Assembly: GCA_026129545.1 (NCBI GenBank)
Contig: JAHCHX010000001.1
Coordinates: forward strand, 2,975,501-3,039,500
Source: Saprospiraceae bacterium
GTDB taxonomy: Bacteria; Bacteroidota; Bacteroidia; Chitinophagales; Saprospiraceae
Length of the DNA stretch: 64,000 bases
Direction of reading: 5' to 3'
Below, piece by piece: positions 42,532 through 51,424 of the stretch. The notes under the pieces were generated by a model. That model was given only the letters and a program-made list of their open reading frames with translations, did no database searches and was not told the origin of the DNA. The translations under genes were made by a program, and so were the position numbers. Each line of letters opens with the position of its first letter. Position 1 is the stretch's first letter.

Positions 42532-43227
42532 ATGAAAGTTGACATAGAATACAATACCGAGAAACCCTCCATCTCCTATCCTGAATACGGACGTTCCATT
42601 CAGGAAATGTTGCAATACGCCAAAACCATCGAATCGCGCCCGCATCGGCAAAAGACAGTGGAAGCCATTGTCGGCCTGATGATGCAACTCGTGCCGCCCG
42701 GCAACAACCGCAACATGGACGATTACCGCGAAAAGATGTGGAACCACGCTTTTGCCATCGCCGACTATGAGCTGGACGTGAACCCGCCTTCCGGCATCAC
42801 CATTCGCCGCGAAGAGGAACGCCCCAAACCCGACCCCATTGGCTACCCAGCCTCCGCCACCCGATTCCGCCACTACGGCAACAGCATTCAGGCACTCATA
42901 AAAAAAGCCATCGAAATGCCCGAAGGCCCCAAAAAAGAAGGATTTGTCGAGGTGATTGCTTCCTATATGAAACTGGCCTACAAAACGTGGAACAAAGAAC
43001 ACTACGTCAGTGACGACATTGTGAAAGACGACCTCGAAATTCTTTCCGATGGCCTGCTCGAACTTCACGAGGGCTACGAGTCGCTCGACAAGTTGGCCGC
43101 CGGAGCAGGAAAGCACGACAAAGACCGCCGCTTCCAATACCAACGCAACCGTGGCAAACAACAAAGCAACGGTGGGGGACGCAAGCGCAGTCGGGGCGGC
43201 AACAACTATCGCAAGCGGAAAAAATAG
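42532..43227 (+). CDS. DUF4290 protein
   Basis: 231 residues. N-terminal ~190 are the DUF4290 domain (YPEYGRSIQEMLQYAKTI; GLMMQLVPPGNNRNMDDYR; FRHYGNSIQALIKKAIEM). The C-terminal ~40 are a basic, Gly/Arg/Asn-rich tail (GGGRKRSRGGNNYRKRKK) resembling RNA-binding extensions. The family is unique to Bacteroidota with no known function; the tail suggests nucleic-acid contact (inference). Begins 21 bp after glmS and ends 18 bp before the FAD oxidoreductase gene, so all three are likely one transcript. Confidence 0.88.
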   Translation: MKVDIEYNTEKPSISYPEYGRSIQEMLQYAKTIESRPHRQKTVEAIVGLMMQLVPPGNNRNMDDYREKMWNHAFAIADYELDVNPPSGITIRREEERPKPDPIGYPASATRFRHYGNSIQALIKKAIEMPEGPKKEGFVEVIASYMKLAYKTWNKEHYVSDDIVKDDLEILSDGLLELHEGYESLDKLAAGAGKHDKDRRFQYQRNRGKQQSNGGGRKRSRGGNNYRKRKK

Positions 43228-43245
43228 TCCGATACATTTTTTTTT

Positions 43246-44793
43246 ATGAAAACAACGCTGCTCTCCATGCTTCGCCAAGCATTCGGCTTGGCGCATCTCG
43301 CTCATTTGCAGAAAGACAAATCCCTTGATGAATTATTGGCCGAACACGAAAGCCGGCGTCGTTTCCTAAAAACGGCAGGGCAGGCCGGGGTGCTCTTGGG
43401 CATTGGCGGGCCTGTCATGGCAGAGCATTTTTTGGAAAATTTAGGGAAGCCCGCCCCTAAAATTGCGATTGTCGGGGCAGGCATTGGCGGGTTGAGCGCG
43501 GGTTATTTCCTTCGCCGCAAGAGAGTGCAGGCAGTGCTCTTTGAAGGCGACAAACGCCCGGGAGGGCGCATCAAAAGTGCTCGTATCTTTGACAATGGCA
43601 ACCTCAACACCGAAATCGGCGCGGAATTCATTGATTCAAATCATTCCGAAATGCTGTTTTTTGCCCGTATGCTGGGGTTGGATACCAAAATCATGGATGT
43701 CGAGCAAGACACGTTTGGCCAAAGAGACGCGCTCTTTTTTGAAAATCGGCATTGGAGCATCCGCGAAGTATTGGAAGAGTTCAAAGCCGTTTACCCCCGC
43801 ATTCGCGCCGACCAAAAACGCCTCGACGGGCGTGGCGCTGCTCGTTTGGACAACATCTCGATGGGAGCATACATTGACAATTTGCCCGTCAGCAGCTGGG
43901 TCAAGAAAATGCTTCATGCCGCCTATCTGGGCGAAAATGGCTTGGAGACATCCGAGCAAAGCGCGGCAAACATGTTGGGAGTCTTCGAGATACGCGATGA
44001 AAAAATACTCCCTTACGGAATTAGCGACGAGCGATTTAAAATCATTGGAGGCAACGAGCAAATCACGCAGGGATTGGCCAAAATGCTCGAAACACAAATC
44101 CGATACGAGCACAAATTGCGCTCCATCAGGGAAAACGCCAACCGCAGCCTCACGCTCAGCTTCAGCCAGAATGGCACCACCTACGAAGAAACGTTTGATG
44201 TCGTCATAGTCACCCTGCCCTTCGCTGTCCTGCGCGATTTGGACATCAAGATGGATTTGCCGCCGCGCAAGCGCCGCGTCATCAGCGAATTAGGCTATGG
44301 CGCCAACACAAAATTCATCGTAGAGACCCAAGAGCGCACCTGGCGAAAGGCAGGTTATCGCGGATTTTTATTCAACGAGCAAGTTCCCAATGGATGGGAC
44401 AGCGCCCAAATGCAGCAAGACAATCAAGGTGTCGGAGCCTTCACCTGCTTCTTTGGTGGCGACAGAGGCAAAGCAGCAGCCCGCGGTACCGAACAGGAAC
44501 AACTGGCATACATACTGCCCGCGCTTGATGGCGCATTCCCGGGCACCGCTGCCAGCCTCACGGGCAAGCTCGAACTCGCCAATTGGTCGGCCAACCCCTT
44601 CGCAAAAGGTAGTTATTCGTGCTTCAAAGTAGGCCAATATACTGCCTTTGAGGGAGCGGCCTTTGAACCCGTGCGGCAACTCTACTTTGCAGGCGAACAT
44701 TGCAGCACCGAAAGCTGGGGATTCATGAACGGCGCGGCGGAGACCGGCCGGAAAGCCGCCGAGAAAATTTTGAAGAAAATGGGTGTGCGTTAA
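43246..44793 (+). CDS. FAD-dependent amine oxidase-type oxidoreductase with Tat-like signal
   Basis: 515 residues. Residues ~36-60 contain a twin-arginine-like motif SRRRFLKTAGQAG followed by a hydrophobic stretch, suggesting export in folded form. The FAD-binding motif is VGAGIGGLSAGYFL, then GGRIKSARIF, and the C-terminal FAD block is YFAGEHCSTESWGFMNGA. This is the flavin monoamine oxidase pattern (substrate-binding domain between). Amine substrate unknown. Last gene of the glmS-DUF4290 run; the stop is 13 bp from the convergent GbsR/MarR gene. Confidence 0.9.
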   Translation: MKTTLLSMLRQAFGLAHLAHLQKDKSLDELLAEHESRRRFLKTAGQAGVLLGIGGPVMAEHFLENLGKPAPKIAIVGAGIGGLSAGYFLRRKRVQAVLFEGDKRPGGRIKSARIFDNGNLNTEIGAEFIDSNHSEMLFFARMLGLDTKIMDVEQDTFGQRDALFFENRHWSIREVLEEFKAVYPRIRADQKRLDGRGAARLDNISMGAYIDNLPVSSWVKKMLHAAYLGENGLETSEQSAANMLGVFEIRDEKILPYGISDERFKIIGGNEQITQGLAKMLETQIRYEHKLRSIRENANRSLTLSFSQNGTTYEETFDVVIVTLPFAVLRDLDIKMDLPPRKRRVISELGYGANTKFIVETQERTWRKAGYRGFLFNEQVPNGWDSAQMQQDNQGVGAFTCFFGGDRGKAAARGTEQEQLAYILPALDGAFPGTAASLTGKLELANWSANPFAKGSYSCFKVGQYTAFEGAAFEPVRQLYFAGEHCSTESWGFMNGAAETGRKAAEKILKKMGVR

Positions 44794-44806
44794 CTTGGCT
44801 CGTTCC

Positions 44807-45307
44807 TCACCGCACCATATTCAGGAATGTTCGGGTGAACCAGTTCGCATCTGCCTTCACCAAAGAGTCAAGTGTCAGGCTGGCTTTGTGCGAGAATGTG
44901 CGTATGTCGCGCACCACCGAGCAAAAATGTTCCGAATCGGGACATTTCTCTTCCACGCCCGCCATCTCATCCAGCACACGCAGCATGGGGTCAAGTTCCC
45001 GCTTTTTGCGGTTGATAATAATTTGGCGCACCACCGTCCACATATCTTTTTCGGCAAAAAAATACTCTTTGCGCTCACCGTTGCGCAGCTGCTTGTGCAC
45101 CAATCCCCAATCCACCAGCGCGCGAAGGTTCATGTTTGCATTGCCCCGGGCGATGTCAAGCTCTTGCATCACTTGGTCGGCGGTAAGCGGCTCGGGCGAC
45201 ACCAATAGCAATGCGTGTACTTGTGCCATCGAGCGATTGATGCCCCATTCGGAGGCCATTTTACCCCATGATTCAATAAACTTTTCCTTTGCTTCTTTGA
45301 CATCCAT
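44807..45307 (-). CDS. GbsR/MarR-family transcriptional regulator
   Basis: 166 residues. A winged-helix core of the GbsR subgroup of the MarR superfamily: INRSMAQVHALLLVSPEPL, ADQVMQELDIARGNANMNL, then the wing GERKEYFFAEKDMW. The helix-turn-helix is followed by a long C-terminal helix likely for dimerisation. GbsR controls betaine synthesis in Bacillus, but no choline genes are here, so the target is unknown. ATG 45307 is preferred over a start at 45352. Divergent from moxR copy 2, 392 bp away. Confidence 0.88.
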   Translation of the reverse strand: MDVKEAKEKFIESWGKMASEWGINRSMAQVHALLLVSPEPLTADQVMQELDIARGNANMNLRALVDWGLVHKQLRNGERKEYFFAEKDMWTVVRQIIINRKKRELDPMLRVLDEMAGVEEKCPDSEHFCSVVRDIRTFSHKASLTLDSLVKADANWFTRTFLNMVR

Positions 45308-45699
45308 GATGTTGAGCAAGAATTTTGTTTGAATACAGATTACAGCATACAAAATGCGATTAAGCGTTTTTTGTTTTCAAAAAAAATTGAAAGATGCGAA
45401 AGCGCCTTCATTTCCGCGATATAGCCAAGGCCATTTGATTTTGAACCAACAACACCTCCAATCTGGTGAAAATCATGCAAATCAATCAAGGTCATCCCCA
45501 AACCCTCTTAAATCCGGATATAAAAGCAATAAACAAACTGCCCGCGAAGCCCTATTTTTGCCCCTCACGAAAGATTCAATCCAACACCTTTTTTCAAAAA
45601 ACAAATGGCTTGCCGCAGTGGAAAACGGACACTCAACCAATGCATCCGCCGAAGCAAGCCCAATATCTGAAAACGGGCCGAGAGGCACGTCGAAGCTTT
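45308..45699. other. Divergent 392 bp gap between GbsR and moxR copy 2
   Basis: No gene seen. Contains an AATC-rich stretch at about 45460-45530 (GTGAAAATCATGCAAATC...), reminiscent of the interior of element A but without its ends, and a TATTTTTG box at 45553-45560. Confidence 0.5.
45553..45560 (+). promoter_or_regulatory. Putative -7 box of the moxR-bat operon
   Basis: TATTTTTG (TAnnTTTG), 140 bp upstream of ATG 45700. No -33 element of the right spacing. Confidence 0.35.
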
Positions 45700-46683
45700 A
45701 TGGATATTCAGGCGCTCAACTATCGAATTCACGCTGAAAGTGCTTTTGTGGAACATCTCGCTGCCGAAACCGCCAAAGTCATCGTGGGTCAGGAAGTGAT
45801 GCTCGAAAGGCTGCTCATCGGCCTGCTCACCAAAGGTCACATCCTGCTCGAAGGGATGCCCGGGCTAGCAAAAACATTGGCCATCAAGACGCTCGCACAA
45901 GCCGTGGACGCCCAATTCAGCCGCATTCAATTCACGCCCGATTTGCTGCCAGCGGATGTGATTGGAACCATGATTTACAACCCGGCCACCGCCGCATTTT
46001 CGGTTCGGAAAGGGCCAGTGTTTGCCAACTTTGTGTTGGCCGACGAAATCAACCGCGCCCCCGCCAAGGTGCAAAGCGCCTTGCTGGAAGCCATGCAAGA
46101 GCGCCAAGTCACCATTGGCAACGAGACCTTTCGCTTGGAGGAACCTTTCCTCGTATTGGCCACACAAAACCCCATCGAGCAAGAAGGCACCTACCCGCTA
46201 CCAGAAGCGCAAGTGGACCGTTTTTTACTGAAAGTGAAAATAGGCTACCCCACCAAAGAAGAAGAACGCGACATCGTGCGCCGCAACCTGACGGGCGAAC
46301 AGCCCCAAGTGCACAAAGTGGTGTCGCCAGCGGTGTTGCTCCGCGCGCGTGAATTGATGCACGGCATTTACATGGACGAAAAAATCGAGCAGTACATCCT
46401 CGACCTCGTCTTCGCCACTCGCTCGCCGGGCGAGTACGGCCTCAAAGGACTTGTGCCGCTCATCAACTATGGCGCATCGCCCCGCGCCAGTATCGCCATG
46501 GCACAAGCCTCGCGAGCTTTGGCATTCTTGCGTCGGCGCGGCTACGTCATCCCAGAGGATGTGCGGGCTGTCGCTGCCGATGTGCTGCGCCACCGCATAG
46601 GCCTCACCTACGAGGCCGAAGCGGAAAATGTGACACCCGAAGACATTATTGGGAAAGTGCTGAACACGGTGGAAGTGCCATAA
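45700..46683 (+). CDS. moxR: MoxR-family AAA+ ATPase (copy 2)
   Basis: 327 residues. Same motif set as copy 1: Walker A GMPGLAKT (52-59), Walker B ADEINRAPAKVQ, sensor TQNPIEQEGTYPLPEAQ, YGASPRASI. ATG 45700 aligns with the start of copy 1; the frame continues to 45466 through non-conserved sequence. It heads the longer bat operon and acts as chaperone ATPase for its VWA proteins (family knowledge). Core residues are near identical to copy 1 while the ends differ, as expected for paralogues. Confidence 0.95.
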   Translation: MDIQALNYRIHAESAFVEHLAAETAKVIVGQEVMLERLLIGLLTKGHILLEGMPGLAKTLAIKTLAQAVDAQFSRIQFTPDLLPADVIGTMIYNPATAAFSVRKGPVFANFVLADEINRAPAKVQSALLEAMQERQVTIGNETFRLEEPFLVLATQNPIEQEGTYPLPEAQVDRFLLKVKIGYPTKEEERDIVRRNLTGEQPQVHKVVSPAVLLRARELMHGIYMDEKIEQYILDLVFATRSPGEYGLKGLVPLINYGASPRASIAMAQASRALAFLRRRGYVIPEDVRAVAADVLRHRIGLTYEAEAENVTPEDIIGKVLNTVEVP

Positions 46684-46770
46684 AATAACTTGTGATAATC
46701 CGCCTTTTACCCTTACGCCGTGTGCTCTTTCCCCTAGCATTGCCATCTATCACATCCAACACACCATCCC

Positions 46771-48216
46771 ATGCCCGCTGCTCTCATAAAGAATATCTGT
46801 TTGGCGCTGGTGCTACTTGCATCGCCCATATCTCTTTTGGCTCAAAAGAAGGGCAACCCGCCCGCAAAAAAACCGCCCCCAAAAACGCAGCCTGCCAAAC
46901 CTGCCCCCGTCACTAAGACACCCCCTCCGCCTGCCCCTGTCGCCACAGGAGCGGCGGCAAAAGATACAGCCATTGCCAAATTGTTTGAAAAACCCACCGA
47001 AATACAGTGGGTCAAGTATTTCAAAGGACGCATGGACGACGTGGCCACCCTCGAAATCGCGCTCGGCTACGACGGCAAAAACTGTCGGGGCTACCTTACT
47101 TATGGAAAAAGCCGCGACCGGCTCCGGCTTGACGGGTCTATCAAGGCCGACTCTATTTTCTTCGAAGAGCGAGAGCCATTTAAGGAAGTAACGGGGCGCA
47201 TCAAAGGCATCCTGAAAAATGAACGGATTCAAGCGGAGTGGACAAGCCACAACAACGCCATCGGTAGCCGCCTCGAAGTACAAGAGGTGCAACTTGGTCA
47301 GTCGCTCAATGTGGGCTGCAGCGATGGTAAATGGGCCAGCAGATACATCACGCGCTACAATGGTGCTCGCTGCGACATGATATTGCAACGAATGCACAAC
47401 GGCCAACTCTTTGGCTACCTCTGGGTAGAAGCCGATGGCAAAACCTACGACCTGCGCGGAGAGATGGATGCCAATGACAACTACGAAATCGAAGCCCTTT
47501 CGGCCAACGACAAAATCGCGGGACTGCTGCACGGCAATCTGAAAAACCCGCAGCGAACCGACTGCAATTGGGTGGGAAGCGGCGAAAAACGCACCTTCAA
47601 TTTTACGCAGAAAGACAACTTTCAATTAGGCTGCTACGAATACGCCGATTTCATTTCAAGCTACGATGCGCTCTACCCCCGTACCCCCTGCGCCAGCTGC
47701 AACACCTGGCTCGACCAACAGGTGACGAATTGGGTGAACAAATGCAAGGCCACAATCGCTGTCAATAAATACCCCGCGGCCCCCGCCACGCGCAGCTCTC
47801 AACGCGCCAGCAGCTGGGCAGAAATTGCCTGCCTCACGGAGAATGTCCTTTCGGGATACCTTACGTTTTCGGAAACATGGAATCCCGAAGCGACGGGGTT
47901 GGCCTTCAACTTCGACCTCCGCACCGGCAAGCCCATTACTTTCAATGAAATTTTCAATAAAAGCTTCAACGCACAAAGCTGGCTCGACGATTTTGCCAAA
48001 AAAGAAGCACCCAAACTCGCACACTATGCCAACGACCCCAGCTATCGAGCCTGGATAGCAAGGGAAGGATTTCCAATGTTTGCCTTGCGCCGCGACGGCT
48101 TGGAATTGAGCACGCTGTTTCATGGTCAATATGGAAGACAAACACTGCTCGTGCCATATTCCACCCTAAAGCCCTACATGAAAAAAGACAATCCCATTGC
48201 CGAATTTGTGAAATGA
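46771..48216 (+). CDS. Secreted protein of unknown function inside the moxR-bat operon (possible C-terminal DUF3298-like domain)
   Basis: 481 residues. Signal peptide (IKNICLALVLLASPISLLAQ), then a Pro/Lys/Ala-rich linker of ~40 residues (KKPPPKTQPAKPAPVTKTPP), then two presumably beta-rich regions with MDDVATLEIALGYDGKNCRGY and NGQLFGYLWVEADGKTYDLRG. The C-terminus LAFNFDLRTGKPITFNEIFN, later LSTLFHGQYGRQTLLVPY, resembles DUF3298/RsiV-type domains (inference). It separates moxR from its DUF58 partner, unlike locus 1 where the two overlap. Not a recognised Bat protein. Confidence 0.72.
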   Translation: MPAALIKNICLALVLLASPISLLAQKKGNPPAKKPPPKTQPAKPAPVTKTPPPPAPVATGAAAKDTAIAKLFEKPTEIQWVKYFKGRMDDVATLEIALGYDGKNCRGYLTYGKSRDRLRLDGSIKADSIFFEEREPFKEVTGRIKGILKNERIQAEWTSHNNAIGSRLEVQEVQLGQSLNVGCSDGKWASRYITRYNGARCDMILQRMHNGQLFGYLWVEADGKTYDLRGEMDANDNYEIEALSANDKIAGLLHGNLKNPQRTDCNWVGSGEKRTFNFTQKDNFQLGCYEYADFISSYDALYPRTPCASCNTWLDQQVTNWVNKCKATIAVNKYPAAPATRSSQRASSWAEIACLTENVLSGYLTFSETWNPEATGLAFNFDLRTGKPITFNEIFNKSFNAQSWLDDFAKKEAPKLAHYANDPSYRAWIAREGFPMFALRRDGLELSTLFHGQYGRQTLLVPYSTLKPYMKKDNPIAEFVK

Positions 48217-48255
48217 GCGCAGCCAAAGATTTTGATTGTTTCTGTGCTCCCCCCT

Positions 48256-48361
48256 TATACTTCGCGCCGTTAGGTTTTGGGCATGGCCGCAATCGCAATC
48301 TGCTAAAAAATCAAGAACATCAATCATGCTCATCTAACTAATCCTAGCGAATCAAGGTATA
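48256..48361 (+). repeat. Dispersed element A, copy 5 (MITE-like)
   Basis: 106 bp, about five differences from copies 3 and 4. Located between the unknown secreted gene and the DUF58 gene, interrupting the bat operon; its end is 20 bp before the DUF58 ATG. Confidence 0.85.
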
Positions 48362-48381
48362 ATTGCCCAATCGCCTACTCA

Positions 48382-49263
48382 ATGGATACTGCCGAACTCA
48401 TCAGAAAAGTCAGAAAGGTCGAAATCAAGACCCGGCGACTGACGCGCAACCTTTTTGCGGGGGGCTACCATAGCGCCTTCAAAGGGCGAGGCATGTCGTT
48501 CAGCGAGGTGCGGCAATACCAGTTTGGCGACGATGTGCGGACAATTGACTGGAACGTGACCGCACGCACCGGAGAGCCACACATCAAGATTTTTGAGGAA
48601 GAACGCGAGCTGACCGTGATGCTATTGGTAGATGTGAGCGGCTCCTCGTTTTTTGGCACCACTGGTCAATGGAAACAAGAAGTGCTGACCGAAATCTGTG
48701 CCTTGCTGGCCTTTTCCGCCGACTCGAACAACGACAAGGTGGGGGTACTGCTTTTTTCCGACCGCAACGAACTTTACATCTCCCCCAAAAAAGGTCGGCA
48801 ACACACGCTACGCATCATTCGCGAATTGCTCAACGTGCAGCCTTCCGACCGAGGCACAGACTTGGCCGGAGCCATGCAGTTTGCCCGCAATGTGCTGAAA
48901 AAGAGGAGCGTATGTTTCATTTTGTCAGACTTTTGGGCAAGTGACTACGATGCGGCTTTGCGAGTGTTGGCTAGGCGACACGACTGCGTGGGCATCCATT
49001 GCTGGGACCCCCGCGAACGCAAACTGCCTGATGTCGGTTTGCTCTGCGTGCGCAATGCGGAATCGGGAAAAAAAACATGGCTCGACACCACTGACCCCAC
49101 CGTTCGGGAACACTACATCGAACGTTTCGACGAGAGCCGCGACTATGCGGCGAAGGCATTCCGGCGTGCCGGGGCCGATTTCATAAGTTTGCAAACAACC
49201 GAATCCTACGCCACCACGTTGCTGCATTTCTTTGAAAAAAGAGCGCGTGTAGGCACACATTAA
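48382..49263 (+). CDS. DUF58/VWA-like protein (copy 2)
   Basis: 293 residues; same family and layout as copy 1, with KGRGMSFSEVRQYQFGDDVR, IDWNVTARTGEPHIKIFEEE and MIDAS start DVSGS (84-88). Putative MoxR client in the bat operon. Unlike copy 1 it has no overlap with moxR: the secreted protein gene and element A copy 5 intervene. Downstream gene starts 28 bp later. Confidence 0.92.
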   Translation: MDTAELIRKVRKVEIKTRRLTRNLFAGGYHSAFKGRGMSFSEVRQYQFGDDVRTIDWNVTARTGEPHIKIFEEERELTVMLLVDVSGSSFFGTTGQWKQEVLTEICALLAFSADSNNDKVGVLLFSDRNELYISPKKGRQHTLRIIRELLNVQPSDRGTDLAGAMQFARNVLKKRSVCFILSDFWASDYDAALRVLARRHDCVGIHCWDPRERKLPDVGLLCVRNAESGKKTWLDTTDPTVREHYIERFDESRDYAAKAFRRAGADFISLQTTESYATTLLHFFEKRARVGTH

Positions 49264-49291
49264 ATACCTCTTTGAACAACCGTTTTTTTTG

Positions 49292-50308
49292 ATGAAGCAA
49301 CACCGCAGAATGCTTGATGCACAAAATAGCCTTATGAGTGGGCTACCCGCCCGTTTGTTGGGGAGGTGCTCAGGGGCGTGGCGCATCGCGTCTGTTTTGT
49401 TGTTTCTCTGCCTGTCCGTTCGCGTCGCGTCGCAAAGCGATGCCTTTGCACGAACAGACAGCAACTACGCCGAAACGGGCAACCCTTTTGTCATTCATCT
49501 TGTAGTGCCCCAAAGTGCAGGGAAGCCGGGGCAAGTGGATTTTTCGGTATGGGAAGAATCCCTGCCGGAACAGAACATTCTGCAACAAACCGAATGGGCC
49601 ACCGATGGCCAACAGTTCACCAAAGACCTCACTGTTGTTTTTTTTGATGCAGACTCGCTCAGCCTTCCACCGCTCCCCATCCGACTCAACGGGCAGTCAG
49701 ACCCCGTGATGACGAATTCGCTCCAAATCGTCGTCTTGCCCACGCCCTCGCCCGACGACCTCGTGGATATGTCGGACATAAAAGACATACGCCGCGAACC
49801 AGCCAATTGGACGGACTACCTTCCTTGGGCATTGGCCGTCGCTGCCTTGGCGCTGCTCGTCATGCTGGCATCATGGCTGATGGGACGGGCGCAAAACAGA
49901 AAACGACAAGCGGCATTGAGCCGCACCGTGGGCTTGCCGCCGCATGAGCTGGCTTGGAAAAAATTGGACGCGCTCGTGCAAAAAAGACTGTGGGACAAAG
50001 GGTTGGTGAAAGAATACTGCGCCGAGACAACCTTCATCATAAGGGAATATCTGGAAAAACGCTACGAAATCCCGGCACTTGAATCCACCTCTGAAGAAAT
50101 CGTTGTGCTTTTGCAAAAAACTGATTTCCCGCAACCCCTGCGCTCGGCGCTGCAAGAGCTTTTGAAAAAAGCAGACCTCGTGAAATTTGCCAAAGCCACG
50201 CCACCCGATACTTTTCACGAAGAGGCGATGTCTTTTGCACGAAAAATTATTTTGGAAACAAAACCGCTCCCCGCTCAACCAGTCAACCACCCAACCGCTC
50301 CACAGTGA
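49292..50308 (+). CDS. Membrane protein of the bat operon (DUF4381-like)
   Basis: 338 residues. Signal or signal anchor at about 30-48 (ASVLLFLCLSVRVASQ), a beta-sandwich extracytoplasmic domain (ETGNPFVIHLVVPQ...VDFSVWEE), one membrane helix at ~177-198 (LPWALAVAALALLVMLASWL), then a cytosolic helical domain (AWKKLDALVQKRLWDKGLVK, REYLEKRYEIPALESTSEE), the arrangement of the DUF4381-type proteins of Bat/MoxR operons. ATG 49292 (a TTG at 49289 precedes it). Its TGA overlaps the batA GTG start. Confidence 0.8.
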   Translation: MKQHRRMLDAQNSLMSGLPARLLGRCSGAWRIASVLLFLCLSVRVASQSDAFARTDSNYAETGNPFVIHLVVPQSAGKPGQVDFSVWEESLPEQNILQQTEWATDGQQFTKDLTVVFFDADSLSLPPLPIRLNGQSDPVMTNSLQIVVLPTPSPDDLVDMSDIKDIRREPANWTDYLPWALAVAALALLVMLASWLMGRAQNRKRQAALSRTVGLPPHELAWKKLDALVQKRLWDKGLVKEYCAETTFIIREYLEKRYEIPALESTSEEIVVLLQKTDFPQPLRSALQELLKKADLVKFAKATPPDTFHEEAMSFARKIILETKPLPAQPVNHPTAPQ

Positions 50309-51291
50309 CCCTTGCCGCACCACTTTGGCTCTTTTTGCTACTGCCTCTGGCAGCCCTCTTTTGGCGCGAACGCCGCCAAAAAGAGCACGACGCTGCTTTG
50401 CGACTGCCACAAGACAACGCCCACTATGGCGGCACCACTTGGCGAACGGGGGCACATCGTTGGCTGGCGCCGATGCGTTGGGCAGCGTTGGGATGCTTGG
50501 TGGTGGCGATGGCACGCCCGCAAAAAACATGGGTGCAGGAAAAAGTAAAGGCCGATGCCATAGACATCGTGCTGACGCTTGATATTTCACCATCCATGCT
50601 TAGCCGCGACTTCGAGCCTGACCGCCTTGCGGTGGCCAAGCGCGTCGCCATTGATTTTGTGGAAAAACGCCCTCACGACCGCATTGGGCTGGTTGCTTTT
50701 TCTGCCGAAGCCTTCACTCAATGCCCACTCACCACCGACCGCCGCGTGGTGCAGGCCTTCATCCGCGAGTTGCAAACAGGTCGCCTCGAAGATGGCACCG
50801 CCATTGGGATGGGATTGGCCACCGCGGTCAACCGCCTGAAAGACAGCCCTTCGCGCAGCAAAATCGTGATTTTGCTCACTGATGGCGAAAACAACGCAGG
50901 CTACATTTCCCCATTGCAAGCTGCGGAAATAGCCCAATCGCTTGGGGTTAGGGTTTACACGGTCGGCATCGGAACAGAGGGTGTCGTCATGTCGCCTGCG
51001 CAGCGTTTGCCCGACGGCACTTACGCCTACGCCCCGCGCTACATGACTTTTGATACAGAGCTGCTTCGCCAAATCGCACAAATGACAGAGGGCAAGTATT
51101 ACCGTGCGTACTCTGAAGCAGATTTGAAAGACATTTACGACGAAATCGACCGTCTGGAAAAAACAAAAATCGAGGTCAGCACCGTGCGCCGCACGACAGA
51201 CTATTTTCACTGGCTCATTGGCGCGGCAGTCGTTTTGTTGTTGCTGGAAATTCTGGGAAGGTGGTGGCTACTGCGGACGGTGACTATGTGA
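50305..51291 (+). CDS. batA: BatA, VWA-domain membrane protein
   Basis: 328 residues. Two N-terminal hydrophobic segments, an extracytoplasmic VWA domain with full MIDAS signature DISPS (93-97) and, later, ILLTDGENNAG, and a C-terminal membrane helix (LIGAAVVLLLLEILG). Bat proteins were linked to aerotolerance in Bacteroides fragilis; the VWA pair probably forms a complex with MoxR/DUF58. GTG start at 50305 overlaps the previous stop by 4 bp (GTGA), so translation is coupled. 133 bp separate it from batB. Confidence 0.92.
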   Translation: MTLAAPLWLFLLLPLAALFWRERRQKEHDAALRLPQDNAHYGGTTWRTGAHRWLAPMRWAALGCLVVAMARPQKTWVQEKVKADAIDIVLTLDISPSMLSRDFEPDRLAVAKRVAIDFVEKRPHDRIGLVAFSAEAFTQCPLTTDRRVVQAFIRELQTGRLEDGTAIGMGLATAVNRLKDSPSRSKIVILLTDGENNAGYISPLQAAEIAQSLGVRVYTVGIGTEGVVMSPAQRLPDGTYAYAPRYMTFDTELLRQIAQMTEGKYYRAYSEADLKDIYDEIDRLEKTKIEVSTVRRTTDYFHWLIGAAVVLLLLEILGRWWLLRTVTM

Positions 51292-51424
51292 CGAGAAGTT
51301 CTCCGCAACGCGGTGTGTGTGAAATATGCAAAAATTTAAGCGGGGCGATTTTGATTTATTAAACAGTTTCACACCCCAGAAATCCTAAAACCGGAAAGTC
51401 TAAAAACTTCACAAAAACGTTTCC

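Noticed and set aside
45460..45530. Another copy of element A upstream of moxR copy 2
   Set aside because: The stretch is rich in AATC-like words similar to the element's interior but lacks both TATAC-type ends and the CGCGCCG block, so it does not qualify as a copy.
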